DNA from: PALSA-350 sp963834445
GTDB taxonomy: Bacteria > Acidobacteriota > Terriglobia > Terriglobales > Acidobacteriaceae
Direction: 5' to 3'
Length of the DNA stretch: 64,000 nucleotides
Assembly (NCBI GenBank): GCA_963834445.1
Contig: CAWIBU010000001.1
Location: 1 to 64,000 of the forward strand
Part shown: piece after piece, positions 63,911 through 64,000 of the stretch
How the letters are laid out: every line of letters starts with the position of its first letter
How positions within the stretch are numbered: the stretch's first letter is position 1
Notes under the pieces: generated by a model
What the model was told of the DNA's origin: nothing
The model's input: the letters and a program-made list of their open reading frames with translations, nothing else
Databases searched by the model: none
Position numbers and translations under genes: made by a program

Positions 63911-64000
63911 TTGTGTCTCACACAGATCTTCGTTTAACTCATCGTGAAGGGTATGAAACTCACAGGGTGTATGAAAACCACTCAAGCCACACACCCTCTT
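63911..64000. other. Right edge of window, noncoding as seen
   Basis: The last 90 bases hold no supported gene. The text GGGTGTATGAAAACCACTCAAG near the end is ordinary. Confidence 0.4.

Noticed and set aside
1..64000. CRISPR arrays, tRNA or rRNA genes, insertion sequences
   Set aside because: None seen by eye: no regularly spaced short repeats, no tRNA-like or rRNA text, and no transposase or integrase domain.

Overview
The window looks like a chromosomal segment of an acidobacterium (Terriglobia/Acidobacteriales-like, high GC). This rests on gene families rather than a marker gene. There are two MacB/FtsX-type orphan ABC permeases of the ADOP kind, one with its usual PadR partner. There is a TonB receptor with an N-terminal carboxypeptidase-regulatory domain (Oar-like), winged-helix and kinase proteins with TPR tails, a HAF-repeat secreted protein, and many secreted enzymes. 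I see no rRNA, tRNA, CRISPR array, transposase or phage gene.

Layout. 0-2.2 kb: an ADOP permease that runs off the left edge. 2.9-10.5 kb: a membrane-anchored protein of a conserved acidobacterial type, a large TonB-dependent receptor, and two translationally coupled enolase-superfamily genes, one resembling galactonate dehydratase and one with an eroded active site. 10.8-14.7 kb: a cluster of broken genes (winged-helix/TPR regulator, small CxxC protein, HAF-repeat protein) whose reading frames are interrupted many times. 14.8-16.6 kb: HxlR regulator divergent from a SnoaL-like protein and an MBL-fold hydrolase. 16.7-23.9 kb: a secreted BNR propeller protein, a two-domain GH18 protein and an exported NIF3-like protein. 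24.1-29.1 kb: a frameshifted SpoIIE-type phosphatase beside an intact Ser/Thr kinase with TPRs. 29.4-34.9 kb: PAP2 phosphatase, leucine-rich-repeat protein, DoxX-like protein and a large membrane-anchored patatin-like protein. 35.0-35.6 kb: a tandem intergenic repeat able to form long hairpins. 35.7-43.1 kb: two divergent pairs, a PhyH dioxygenase with a Tat-exported glycosidase-like protein, and gamma-glutamyltransferase with a barrel/FGE-fold fusion. 43.3-48.3 kb: SGNH hydrolase, a gene-poor stretch, exported acetamidase/formamidase, a methyltransferase-like membrane protein and a DUF1801 protein. 48.6-53.2 kb: PadR with a near-perfect operator palindrome, the second ADOP permease (one frameshift) and an MFS symporter. 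53.5-64 kb: small exported proteins, a methyltransferase-like protein, an amidase, an intact SpoIIE phosphatase paralogous to the broken one, a YncE-like propeller, a DoxX-like protein and an LptA-like exported protein.

Biology. The content suits a soil oligotroph: polymer and sugar-acid uptake and breakdown, peptide/amide hydrolysis in the periplasm, and signalling by kinase/phosphatase. The most unusual feature is the uneven distribution of frameshifts: several genes carry one or more, while many multi-kilobase genes between them are clean. Whether this is real decay or local sequence error cannot be settled from the sequence alone.
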